This document shows, piece by piece, positions 32,196 through 39,413 of a stretch of DNA of 64,000 nucleotides. Origin of the DNA: Glycomyces sp. NRRL B-16210 (GTDB taxonomy: Bacteria; Actinomycetota; Actinomycetes; Mycobacteriales; Micromonosporaceae); contig NZ_JOGR01000001.1 in the NCBI RefSeq assembly GCF_000719515.1, positions 496,001 to 560,000 of the forward strand. Reading direction: 5' to 3'. Under the pieces are notes generated by a model. It was not told the DNA's origin. It saw nothing but the letters and a program-made list of their open reading frames with translations, and did no database searches. Position numbers and translations under genes: made by a program. Position 1 is the stretch's first letter, and each line of letters starts with the position of its first letter.

Positions 32196-32867
32196 ATGTC
32201 CGCTTTCAAGCGCACCGCACTGGCGGCCGCCGCCGCGGCCGCGGTGCTCCTGCCCGCCACCGCCGCCTCCGCCCAAGACCCGGAGATCCCCGAGGAGGGC
32301 TGGGAGTACTCGGCCGCGTGGGACTTCGTGCGGGACGACTACACCGCCGAAACGCAGGCCGCCACCGAGGCACAGCTCGCCGACCACTTCCCGGACTGGA
32401 AGTTCGCGACCACGCTGGAGTCGGTCCGGCTCCAGAACTACTTCATCGACGGGGAGAACGAGACGCCCGTCCAGCGCAAGTTCCGGGCCGACTTCGCCGT
32501 CCCCGAGACCGAGGAGGCCCTCGAGACCGCGATCTACCTGCCCGGCGGGATCAGCGAGGGCATCCAGGACCTCAGTGGCGGTGAGGAGGTGGACATGCAC
32601 TACCTGCTGCACTGTTCCGCCGAGGACACCGAGTGCGTGACCGAGGTGCACGCCGACGGGCTGGTCCTGGCGTGGACCTCCGACGGGAGCTACGTCGAGG
32701 CCGCGGCGTTCTTCCCCGACGGCTCGGTCGGCTGGGTCTGGTGGGGCGAGGACTACCTCAACGGGACTCCCGACGGCTCCATCGAGGTGACCTCTGAGCA
32801 GGTCGCGAAGTTCGCGGCCAACCTCGACACGGCCCCGGTCTGGGCCGCGCTCGAAGACGAGGCGTAA
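32196..32867 (+). CDS. Secreted protein of unknown function
   Basis: A 223-residue exported protein with a clear signal peptide cleaved near TAASAQDP (about residue 30). The mature part is acidic, rich in Trp/Tyr and contains two Cys (LLHCSAEDTECVTEV) that could form a disulfide. Segments such as YTAETQAATEAQLADHFPDWKF and WVWWGEDYLNGTPDGSIEVTSEQ show no family known to me. GAAAGG lies eight bases before the ATG. It is monocistronic between tRNA-Leu and a strong terminator. Confidence 0.8.
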   Translation: MSAFKRTALAAAAAAAVLLPATAASAQDPEIPEEGWEYSAAWDFVRDDYTAETQAATEAQLADHFPDWKFATTLESVRLQNYFIDGENETPVQRKFRADFAVPETEEALETAIYLPGGISEGIQDLSGGEEVDMHYLLHCSAEDTECVTEVHADGLVLAWTSDGSYVEAAAFFPDGSVGWVWWGEDYLNGTPDGSIEVTSEQVAKFAANLDTAPVWAALEDEA

Positions 32868-32874
32868 GCGCGTC

Positions 32875-32904
32875 GACGGCCCCCGCCTTCCGGCGGGGGC
32901 CGTC
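32875..32904. terminator. Bidirectional terminator
   Basis: A 13-bp perfect stem GACGGCCCCCGCC with its complement, loop TTCC, followed by TTAT. It is directly after the secreted-protein gene and abuts the stop codon of the convergent EamA gene. Confidence 0.88.
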
Positions 32905-33813
32905 TTATCGGCGGCGCACCGCCAGGCCCGTGCACGCGATGACGGCGAGGCCTCCGGCGACGGTGGTCCAGCCGAGCGGTTCGCCCAGGAGCAGCGCGGC
33001 CCACGCGAGGGTCAGGACCGGCTGCGCCAACTGCGTCTGGCTCACCTGCGCCATCGGCCCCAGCGCCAGGCCCCGGTACCAGGCGAAGAACCCCAGGAAC
33101 ATGCTCACCACCGCGAGGTAGCCGAACGCGGCCCACTCGGTCGCCGTGGCTCGCGGCAGTCCCGCCGCGAGCGAGGACGCCGAGGCGAGGACCATGACCG
33201 GCGAGGCGAGCACCAGGGCCCACGAGATCGTCTGCCACGGGCCGAGTTCGCGCGACAGGAGCCCGCCTTCGGCGTAGCCGATCGCGGCGGCGAGGACGGC
33301 GGCGAACAGCAGCAGGTCGGGCCAGCCGAGACCGCCGAAGCCCTCGGAGTTGAAGGAGGCGAACGCGATCGCGGCGACCGCGCCGAGTCCCGCGGCCGCC
33401 CAGAACGCGACCGGCGGGCGCTCGCGGGTGCGCAGCACCGAGGCGACCGCCGTCGCGGCGGGCAGGATCGCGATGACGACCGCGCCGTGGCTCGCGGGCG
33501 TGGCGGTGAGCGCGTACGAGGTGAACAGCGGGAACCCGGCGACCACGCCGCCGGCGACGACCGCGAGGCGGGCCCATTGGGTCCCGGTCGGGCGCCGCTG
33601 CCGCGTCAGGGCCAGTGCCGCCGCCGCTAGCGCGGCCGCGACGACCGCCCGTCCCGCGCCGATGAGCAGCGGCGAGAAGCCGCCGACGGCGATCCGCGTG
33701 AACGGGACGGTGAACGAGAACGCGAGCACCCCGAGCAGGCCCCACCACAGTCCCGCGGGGGTGCGCGATAGCACCGGCGGCGCTTCGAGAGTAGCGCTAC
33801 TATGTTCCTTCAT
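32905..33813 (-). CDS. EamA/DMT superfamily transporter
   Basis: A 302-residue integral membrane protein with ten hydrophobic segments in two EamA repeats (about residues 22-145 and 165-298). FSFTVPFTRIAVGG opens the first repeat and GFFAWYRGLALGPMAQVSQTQLAQPVLTL lies in the second. It probably exports small metabolites or amino acids. The ATG shares bases with the ATG of the divergent MocR gene. A GTG further downstream (VLSRTPAGLWW) is a possible true start, since no ribosome binding site precedes either. Confidence 0.87.
   Translation of the reverse strand: MKEHSSATLEAPPVLSRTPAGLWWGLLGVLAFSFTVPFTRIAVGGFSPLLIGAGRAVVAAALAAAALALTRQRRPTGTQWARLAVVAGGVVAGFPLFTSYALTATPASHGAVVIAILPAATAVASVLRTRERPPVAFWAAAGLGAVAAIAFASFNSEGFGGLGWPDLLLFAAVLAAAIGYAEGGLLSRELGPWQTISWALVLASPVMVLASASSLAAGLPRATATEWAAFGYLAVVSMFLGFFAWYRGLALGPMAQVSQTQLAQPVLTLAWAALLLGEPLGWTTVAGGLAVIACTGLAVRRR
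33790..33801. promoter_or_regulatory. Palindromic operator AGTAGCGCTACT in the divergent MocR/EamA start region
   Basis: This is a perfect 12-bp palindrome. On the plus strand it overlaps TACTAT (33798-33803), a -10 that would give a leaderless mocR transcript starting at about 33811. A GntR-type regulator commonly binds such a site near its own promoter. The -35 is not obvious. Confidence 0.6.
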
Positions 33814-35218
33814 GTCCAACGATAGCAGTGAGCGGATCGTGCGGGAACTGCGCGAACTCGTCGCCCGATCCGCGCCGGGGGAGCGGCTGCCCTCGACCCG
33901 GGCGCTCGTCGCCCGGTTCGGCGCGAGCCCCGTGACCGTGCAGAAGGCCCTGCGGGCCTTGGGCTCCCAAGGCCTCGTCGAGACCCGCACGGGCGTGGGG
34001 ACCTTCGCGCGCGGCGTGCGCACCGCCCGCCCGGCCGACTACGGCTGGCAGACCGCGGCGCTCGAATCCCCGCGGGCGCGCATCCCGAGGACCCCGACCG
34101 CGCTGCGGACCGTCCCGAACGACGTGATCGCCCTCCACTCGGGCTATCCCGACCGCGAACTGCTGCCCGAGCGGCTCGTGCGGGCCGCCTTCAACCGCGC
34201 GGTCCGCGGCCCCGCCGCGCTCGCCCGCCCGCCCGCCGCCGGATCGCCCGAGCTCCAGACCTGGTTCGCCGCCGAACTCGGCGACGCCGCACCGGCCGGG
34301 GTCGCGCCGCCCGCGCCGAACGACGTCGTCATCGTGCCCGGCAGCCAGAGCGGCCTGAGCTCGGCGTTCCGGGTCCTCGTCGGCCCCGGGCGGCCCCTGC
34401 TCATGGAGTCGCCGACGTACTGGGGCGCGATCGTGGCCGCCGCGCGGGAAGGCGTCGAGGTCGTGCCGATACCGGCCGGGCCGGACGGGCCCGACCCGGA
34501 AGTGCTCGACCGGGCCTTCGAGCGGACCGGCGCCCGCGCCTTCTACGCCCAGCCGAACTTCGCCAACCCCGGCGGCGCGCAGTGGACGGCGGACCTGACC
34601 GAGCGGGTGCTCGACGTGGTCCGCGACAGGGGCGCGTTCCTCATCGAGGACGACTGGGCCCACGAGTTCGGCATCGACGCCGAGGCGGTGCCGGTCGCCG
34701 CCCGCGAGGACGGCGGGCACGTGGTCTACATCCGCTCGCTCACCAAGAGCGTGTCCCCGGCGGTGCGCGTGGCCGCCGTCGTCGCCCGCGGACCGGCTCG
34801 CGAGCGCCTCCTCGCCGACGCCAGGGCCGAGGCGATGTACGTCAGCGGCGTCCTCCAGGCCGTCGCGCTCGACGTGGTGACCCAGCCGGCCTGGCGCACC
34901 CACCTCAAGGGACTGCGCCTGCAACTGGCCTCGCGGCGGGACCTCCTCGCCGCGAGCGTGCGCGAGCACGCCCCGCAGGCGCACCTGGAGCGGCTGCCGC
35001 GCGGCGGGCTCAACCTGTGGCTGCGGCTGCCGGACGCGACCGACCTGCCCGCGCTCGTGCGCGCCTGCGACGACGAGGGGGTCCTGGTCGTCTCCGGCGA
35101 CGAGTGGTTCCCCGCCGAGCCCACCGGGCCGCACCTGCGGCTCAACTACTCGGGATCGGGGCCGGCGGCGTTCCCCGAGGCCGCGCGCGTCATCGGACGC
35201 GCGCTCGAACGGTACTGA
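33812..35218 (+). CDS. MocR/PdxR-type regulator (GntR HTH fused to aminotransferase domain)
   Basis: A 468-residue protein. Residues about 5-75 form a GntR winged helix (LPSTRALVARFGASPVTVQKALRALGSQGLVETRTGVGTF). The rest is a fold type I aminotransferase domain with the PLP Lys in YIRSLTKSVSPAVRV and the NPGG segment FYAQPNFANPGGAQW. MocR proteins sense PLP or amino acids and often control a neighbouring gene. The divergent EamA transporter is the natural target. Start codons of both genes overlap in CATG. Confidence 0.9.
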   Translation: MSNDSSERIVRELRELVARSAPGERLPSTRALVARFGASPVTVQKALRALGSQGLVETRTGVGTFARGVRTARPADYGWQTAALESPRARIPRTPTALRTVPNDVIALHSGYPDRELLPERLVRAAFNRAVRGPAALARPPAAGSPELQTWFAAELGDAAPAGVAPPAPNDVVIVPGSQSGLSSAFRVLVGPGRPLLMESPTYWGAIVAAAREGVEVVPIPAGPDGPDPEVLDRAFERTGARAFYAQPNFANPGGAQWTADLTERVLDVVRDRGAFLIEDDWAHEFGIDAEAVPVAAREDGGHVVYIRSLTKSVSPAVRVAAVVARGPARERLLADARAEAMYVSGVLQAVALDVVTQPAWRTHLKGLRLQLASRRDLLAASVREHAPQAHLERLPRGGLNLWLRLPDATDLPALVRACDDEGVLVVSGDEWFPAEPTGPHLRLNYSGSGPAAFPEAARVIGRALERY

Positions 35219-35295
35219 GCACGGTGCTGAACGGCGTCGAGGCGCGCGGGAACAACCGGGCGCCCCTGCCGAAGCCCCGGGTGCCGCCTGCGCGG

Positions 35296-35766
35296 CTAGT
35301 CGAGTCCGAGGGCCTTCTTCAGGCGTCCCACGTGGCCGGTGGCCTTGACGTTGTACTGCGCCAGCTCGACCGCGCCGGTCTCGTCGATGACGAACGTGGA
35401 GCGGATGACGCCCTGCACGGTGCGGCCGTAGTTCTTCTTCTCGCCCCAGGCGCCGTACTCCTCGAGCACCTTGTGCTCGGGGTCGGACAGCAGCGGGAAG
35501 GTCAGGCCGTCGTTCTCCACGAACTTCGCGAGCGCCTCGGGCTCGTCGGGGGAGATCCCCAGGACCGCGTAGCCGGCGGCCTGGAGGCTCGCGAGGCTGT
35601 CGCGGAAATCGCAGGCCTCCTTGGTGCACCCGGGGGTCATCGCGCGCGGATACGCGTAGAGGATCACCTTGCGCCCCTGGAGGCTCGACAGGGTCAGCGT
35701 GTCGCCGGTGTCGGTGGCGAGCGTGAAATCAGGTGCCGTCTCACCAGGCTCAAGTCGTACGTTCAC
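35296..35766 (-). CDS. bcp: Peroxiredoxin, BCP type (second copy)
   Basis: A 156-residue PrxQ-type peroxidase. AYPRAMTPGCTKEACDFRDS holds the peroxidatic Cys and the resolving Cys five residues on. The GTG start (VNVRLEPGETAPDF) fits the family better than longer in-frame starts. It lies upstream of, and divergent from, the Nur-controlled nickel transporter. GTGCAC-like sequence near the start does not show a clear promoter. It is not closely similar to the bcp at 29907-30365, so it is not a recent duplicate. Confidence 0.92.
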   Translation of the reverse strand: MNVRLEPGETAPDFTLATDTGDTLTLSSLQGRKVILYAYPRAMTPGCTKEACDFRDSLASLQAAGYAVLGISPDEPEALAKFVENDGLTFPLLSDPEHKVLEEYGAWGEKKNYGRTVQGVIRSTFVIDETGAVELAQYNVKATGHVGRLKKALGLD

Positions 35767-35855
35767 AGGTCGCAACCCTACCGGCCGTCCCTGACAATCG
35801 CCTGTGAGCACGCCAGGAGAACCCTGTCCGGCACCCGACTCCGCACTGACCCCGC

Positions 35856-35893
35856 TTGACGGCGGCACATGTGCTCTTGCAAAATGATTGCAA
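35856..35893 (+). promoter_or_regulatory. Promoter with perfect Nur box ahead of nikMNQO
   Basis: TTGACG (35856-35861) and CAAAAT (35880-35885) are 18 bases apart. TTGCAA-AATGA-TTGCAA (35877-35893) is an exact match to the Streptomyces Nur box TTGCAA-N5-TTGCAA and covers the -10. Nur is the nickel-responsive Fur-family repressor. Binding in nickel-replete cells would shut the operon. The nur gene is not in the window. Confidence 0.85.
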
Positions 35894-36008
35894 TAGCCCA
35901 AAGGTGGGTTGTTGATTCCACGTGTGGGCGCCTTGCATCCGGTAGGGCGGCCGCCAAAACCCGCTCCCCGTGCCCCGCAACCTTCCAGTCGAAAGGCGGC
36001 ACCCGCCC

Positions 36009-36710
36009 GTGTCAGACCTGGCGCTGCACATTCCCACCGACGTCGTCAACGGACCCGTCTCCCTCGCCTTCGCCCTCCTCGCGGCCGTCCTCGTCGGCGT
36101 CTGCGTCGTCGCGGCCCGGCGCCACCTCGACGACCGGCTCGTCCCGCTCGCCGGACTCGCGACCGCGTTCGTCTTCGCCGCCCAGATGCTCAACTTCCCC
36201 GTCGCCGCCGGCGTCTCCGGGCACCTGCTCGGCGGGGCCCTCGCCGCGGCGCTGCTCGGCCCCTGGCTCGGCGCCCTGTGCGTCACCGTCGTCGTCGTCA
36301 TCCAGGCGCTCCTGTTCGCCGACGGCGCCGTCACCGCACTCGGGCTCAACGTCTTCAACATGGCCCTGGTCTCCACGTTCGTGGGCTACGGCGTGCTCGT
36401 CATCGCGCTCAAAGTCCTCCCGCGCACCCGCTGGGGCCTGGGCGCCGCGGCCTTCGCCGCCGCCGTCGTCAGCGTCGTGGCCGCCTCCGCCGGATTCGTG
36501 CTCCAGTTCTGGCTCGGCGGCGAAGCGGTCGGGCAGTCCTTCGGCGCCATGGCCGCCGCGATCCTCGGCACCCACGTCCTCATCGGCGTCGGCGAAGGCG
36601 TCATCACCGCCGGCGCCGTCACCGCAGTCGCACTCGCCCGACCCGACCTCGTCCACGCCCTGCGCGGCACCCCGCTCGCCCGCCCCGCCGCCCTGAAGGA
36701 GACCGCATGA
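36009..36710 (+). CDS. nikM: ECF nickel transporter substrate-binding membrane component
   Basis: A 233-residue CbiM/NikM-family membrane protein. It has the N-terminal HIP motif (LALHIPTDVV), LNFPVAAGVSGHLLGGALAA, and about seven hydrophobic segments, with conserved His and Asn residues that hold the metal. In studied NikM/CbiM proteins the motif is Met1-His2. Here six residues precede the His when the GTG at 36009 is used. Nickel rather than cobalt is inferred from the Nur box. It overlaps nikN by ATGA. Confidence 0.87.
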   Translation: MSDLALHIPTDVVNGPVSLAFALLAAVLVGVCVVAARRHLDDRLVPLAGLATAFVFAAQMLNFPVAAGVSGHLLGGALAAALLGPWLGALCVTVVVVIQALLFADGAVTALGLNVFNMALVSTFVGYGVLVIALKVLPRTRWGLGAAAFAAAVVSVVAASAGFVLQFWLGGEAVGQSFGAMAAAILGTHVLIGVGEGVITAGAVTAVALARPDLVHALRGTPLARPAALKETA

Positions 36711-37054
36711 AGACCAAGGGGTTCCTCATCGCCGGGGTCCTCGTGACCCTCGTCCTCGCCGGATTCGTCTCGCTGTTCGCCTCCGCCTCGCCCGACGGGA
36801 TGGAATCGGTGCTCCTCACCGGCTGCGAGACCGAGGACGGCGAGATCACCGGCGGCGCCTGCGCGCTCCAGGCCGCCGGCGAGCACGAGATCGGCGGGGC
36901 CTTCGCCGACTACGGCGTCGCCTTCCTCGACAACGAGGTGCTCGGCGCCTCGCTCGCCGGGATCCTCGGCTCCCTGTTCACCCTCGCCGCCGCGACCGGC
37001 CTGTTCTGGCTCCTCGCCCGCGGCAGGCGCGCCCCGGCGGACGAGGGCGCGTGA
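36707..37054 (+). CDS. nikN: ECF nickel transporter small component (PDGLE domain)
   Basis: A 115-residue protein with two membrane helices (residues about 5-25 and 80-105) and a loop containing ASPDGMES, the PDGLE-type motif of NikN/CbiN-like parts. Two Cys residues lie in the outer loop (LTGCETEDGEITGGACAL). The component assists metal loading of NikM. It overlaps both neighbours by four bases (ATGA and GTGA). Confidence 0.85.
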   Translation: MKTKGFLIAGVLVTLVLAGFVSLFASASPDGMESVLLTGCETEDGEITGGACALQAAGEHEIGGAFADYGVAFLDNEVLGASLAGILGSLFTLAAATGLFWLLARGRRAPADEGA

Positions 37055-37812
37055 GCCTGGCCGACGGGCTCTTCCGGCCGGGGGACTCACCGCTCCACCG
37101 GCTGCGCCCGCAGGTGAAGATCACGGCGCTCCTGGCCTTCACCTGCGCCGTCGCCGCCACCCCGCGAGAAGCCGTGTGGGCCTTCGGGGTCTACGCGCTG
37201 CTCCTCGCGGGGCTGTTCGCGCTCGCCCGCGTCCCCGCGAGCTGGGTCCTCACCCGCAGCCTCGTCGAATCGCCGTTCCTCGTGCTCGCGCTCGCCTTCC
37301 CGTTCATGGTCGAGGGACCCGAAGTCAGCCTCGGCTTCCTCACCGCCTCCACCACCGGCCTGTGGGCCGGCTGGAACCTCCTGGTCAAGGCCACCCTCGG
37401 CGTCTGGGCGGCCCTGCTGCTCTCGGCGACCACCCCCGTCGCCGGGGTCCTCGCGGGCCTGTCGCGGCTGCGGTGCCCCGAGATCCTGCTCCAGATCACC
37501 GCCTTCGCCATCCGCTACGCCCACCTGACCGTCGCCGAGGTGACCCAGATGCGCCTCGCGCGCCTCGCCCGCTGCGACGACCCGCGGTTCCTGTGGCAGG
37601 CCGGGGCCCTCGCCCGCGGCCTCGGCGTGGTCTTCATCCGCTCCTTCGAACGCGGCGAACGGGTCTGGCAGTCCATGGCCGCCCGCGGCTACACCGGCCG
37701 CCTCCCGCTCGAAGTCGGGCCCGCCGCCGCGAGCGCCCGTCAGTGGACCGCCGCCCTCAGCGTCCCGCTCCTGGTCGCCGCCATCGCCGCCTACACGGCG
37801 GTGATCGCATGA
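37051..37812 (+). CDS. nikQ: ECF transporter T component
   Basis: A 253-residue CbiQ/EcfT-family membrane protein with five or six hydrophobic segments. It has SPLHRLRPQVKI at the N-terminus. The conserved coupling motifs appear late, around ARGLGVVFIRSFERGERVWQSMAARGYTG, which contains the Ala-Arg-Gly signature that docks on the ATPase. GTG start, overlapped by nikN and overlapping nikO (ATGA). Confidence 0.88.
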   Translation: MSLADGLFRPGDSPLHRLRPQVKITALLAFTCAVAATPREAVWAFGVYALLLAGLFALARVPASWVLTRSLVESPFLVLALAFPFMVEGPEVSLGFLTASTTGLWAGWNLLVKATLGVWAALLLSATTPVAGVLAGLSRLRCPEILLQITAFAIRYAHLTVAEVTQMRLARLARCDDPRFLWQAGALARGLGVVFIRSFERGERVWQSMAARGYTGRLPLEVGPAAASARQWTAALSVPLLVAAIAAYTAVIA

Positions 37813-38561
37813 GCGCCCTGGAGATCGAAGGCCTGCGGCACGTCTACCCCGACGGGCACCGCGCCCTCGACGGCGTCGACCTCCACGTGCGGGAAGGCGA
37901 ACGCGTCGCCGTCCTCGGCCCCAACGGCGCCGGGAAGACCACCCTCATGCTCCACTTCGCCGGGCTCCTCACCGCCACCGAAGGCACCGTGCGCGTCGGC
38001 GGCCTCCCGGTCGAGAAGAAGACCCTCGCCGAGATCCGCCGCCGCGTCGGCATCGTCTTCCAGAGCCCCGACGACCAGCTGTTCATGCCCACCGTCGCCG
38101 ACGACGTCGGCTTCGGCCCCGCCAACCTCGGCCTGCGCGGGGCCGAACTGGCCGCGCGCGTCGCCGCCGCGCTCGCCGACGTGGGCCTGGCCGACCTCGC
38201 CGAGCGGCCCCCGCACCACCTCTCGGTCGGCCAGCAGCGCCGCGCCGCCCTCGCCGGCGTCCTCGCCATGCGCCCCGACATCGTCGTGTGCGACGAACCG
38301 AGCGCGAACCTCGACCCCGCCAGCCGCCGCGACCTCGCCCGCATCCTCCACGCGACCGCCCCGACCCTGATGCTGGTGACCCACGACCTGCCGTACGCGC
38401 TGCAACTGTGCGAACGGGCCGTCATCCTCGACGCCGGGAGAGTCGCCGCCGACGGCCCCACCGCCGAGATCCTCGCCGACGCGCCCCTGCTGGAACGCCA
38501 CCGGCTCGAACTGCCCTTCGGGTTCTCCCTGGAGACGGCCCTGGCCGCCATGCGCGACTAA
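37809..38561 (+). CDS. nikO: ECF transporter ATP-binding component
   Basis: A 250-residue CbiO/EcfA-type ATPase. It has Walker A GPNGAGKTT, Q-loop FQSPDDQLFMPTV, signature HLSVGQQRRAALAG, Walker B IVVCDEPSANLD and H-loop LVTHDL. The FQSPDDQLF form is specific for ECF ATPases. It closes the four-gene operon, which then has a strong terminator. One ATPase gene is present, so the ATPase is presumably a homodimer. Confidence 0.9.
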   Translation: MSALEIEGLRHVYPDGHRALDGVDLHVREGERVAVLGPNGAGKTTLMLHFAGLLTATEGTVRVGGLPVEKKTLAEIRRRVGIVFQSPDDQLFMPTVADDVGFGPANLGLRGAELAARVAAALADVGLADLAERPPHHLSVGQQRRAALAGVLAMRPDIVVCDEPSANLDPASRRDLARILHATAPTLMLVTHDLPYALQLCERAVILDAGRVAADGPTAEILADAPLLERHRLELPFGFSLETALAAMRD

Positions 38562-38567
38562 CGCGAA

Positions 38568-38593
38568 GGGGCGCGGCCCGCAGGCCGCGCCCC
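38568..38593 (+). terminator. Terminator of nikMNQO
   Basis: An 11-bp perfect stem GGGGCGCGGCC with its complement and a CGCA loop lies seven bases after the stop codon, between convergent genes. Confidence 0.85.
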
Positions 38594-38606
38594 ATCTTCG
38601 CCTCAC

Positions 38607-39344
38607 TCAGGCGGCGTCGACGGCCGCCTGGACCACGTCGGCGAACTTCGCGTTCTCGACCGCCTCGCCGTCCACCCACGCCGTCGGCGTCGCCGAGACG
38701 CCCGCCTCCGAAGCGGCGTACGCGGTGGCCTTCTTGACCCAGCCGCGGTACGTCTCCGCCTCCACGCACGAGCGCCACTGGTCGTCCAGACCCACCTCGT
38801 CGACGCCGATCGCGATCAGCTCCGCGTCGGTCAGGCCCGTCGTGTTCTCGGCGGGCTGGTTCTCGTACAGCGCCAGCGTGTAGTCGAGGAACTCCTGCTC
38901 GCCCGCGTCGGCCGCGCACACCGCGGCCGCCGCGGCCCGGCTCGAGTACTCCGAGCCCTCGCTGAGCCGGTCGAGGATCGCCAGCGGGTGGTAGTTCACC
39001 GTCACCGAGCCCTCGTCGAGCCACGCCTGGATCTGCGCCGCGTACGCCGACTCGAACTGGTTGCACGCCGGGCACATGTAGTCGATGAACAGGTCGATCT
39101 CCACCGGGCCGTCACCGAGCCGCACCCCGAACGAGTCGGTGACCTGCGCCGCCGGCTCGTTCAACTCGTACTCCGGCTCGCGGTTCATGAGGATGCCGAC
39201 CACCAGGAGCCCCCCGATGAGCACCACGGCCGCGCCGATGGCCACCCCGAACACGATCTTGCGGCGAGCCGCCTCGGCCGCCTGCTGCCTGCGCAGCGCC
39301 TCGGCGGCCTGCCTGCGCTGGGTCTTCCGGTCCGAACCACCCAT
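38607..39344 (-). CDS. DsbA-family membrane-anchored thiol oxidoreductase
   Basis: A 245-residue protein. A basic cytosolic N-terminus (residues 1-29) is followed by one membrane helix (30-52) and an exported thioredoxin-like domain of the DSBA/Thioredoxin_4 class. The active site is CPAC in FIDYMCPACNQFE, and TPTAWVDGEAV holds the cis-proline. Two more Cys (AVCAADAG and RSCVEAE) could form a structural disulfide. It probably introduces disulfides in exported proteins. It is divergent from the copper protein gene. Confidence 0.88.
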   Translation of the reverse strand: MGGSDRKTQRRQAAEALRRQQAAEAARRKIVFGVAIGAAVVLIGGLLVVGILMNREPEYELNEPAAQVTDSFGVRLGDGPVEIDLFIDYMCPACNQFESAYAAQIQAWLDEGSVTVNYHPLAILDRLSEGSEYSSRAAAAAVCAADAGEQEFLDYTLALYENQPAENTTGLTDAELIAIGVDEVGLDDQWRSCVEAETYRGWVKKATAYAASEAGVSATPTAWVDGEAVENAKFADVVQAAVDAA

Positions 39345-39413
39345 GGATCTCGTTCAGCCTTTCTCCGGTCCAACACTCGATTTGCGAGGCGGGTTCGAGT
39401 ACGCTCAGCGGCG

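Noticed and set aside
35894..36008. Cobalamin riboswitch ahead of the CbiM/NikM-type transporter
   Set aside because: A CCCGCAAC stretch recalls the B12 box region, but the other conserved blocks and pairing are missing. The perfect Nur box explains control better.
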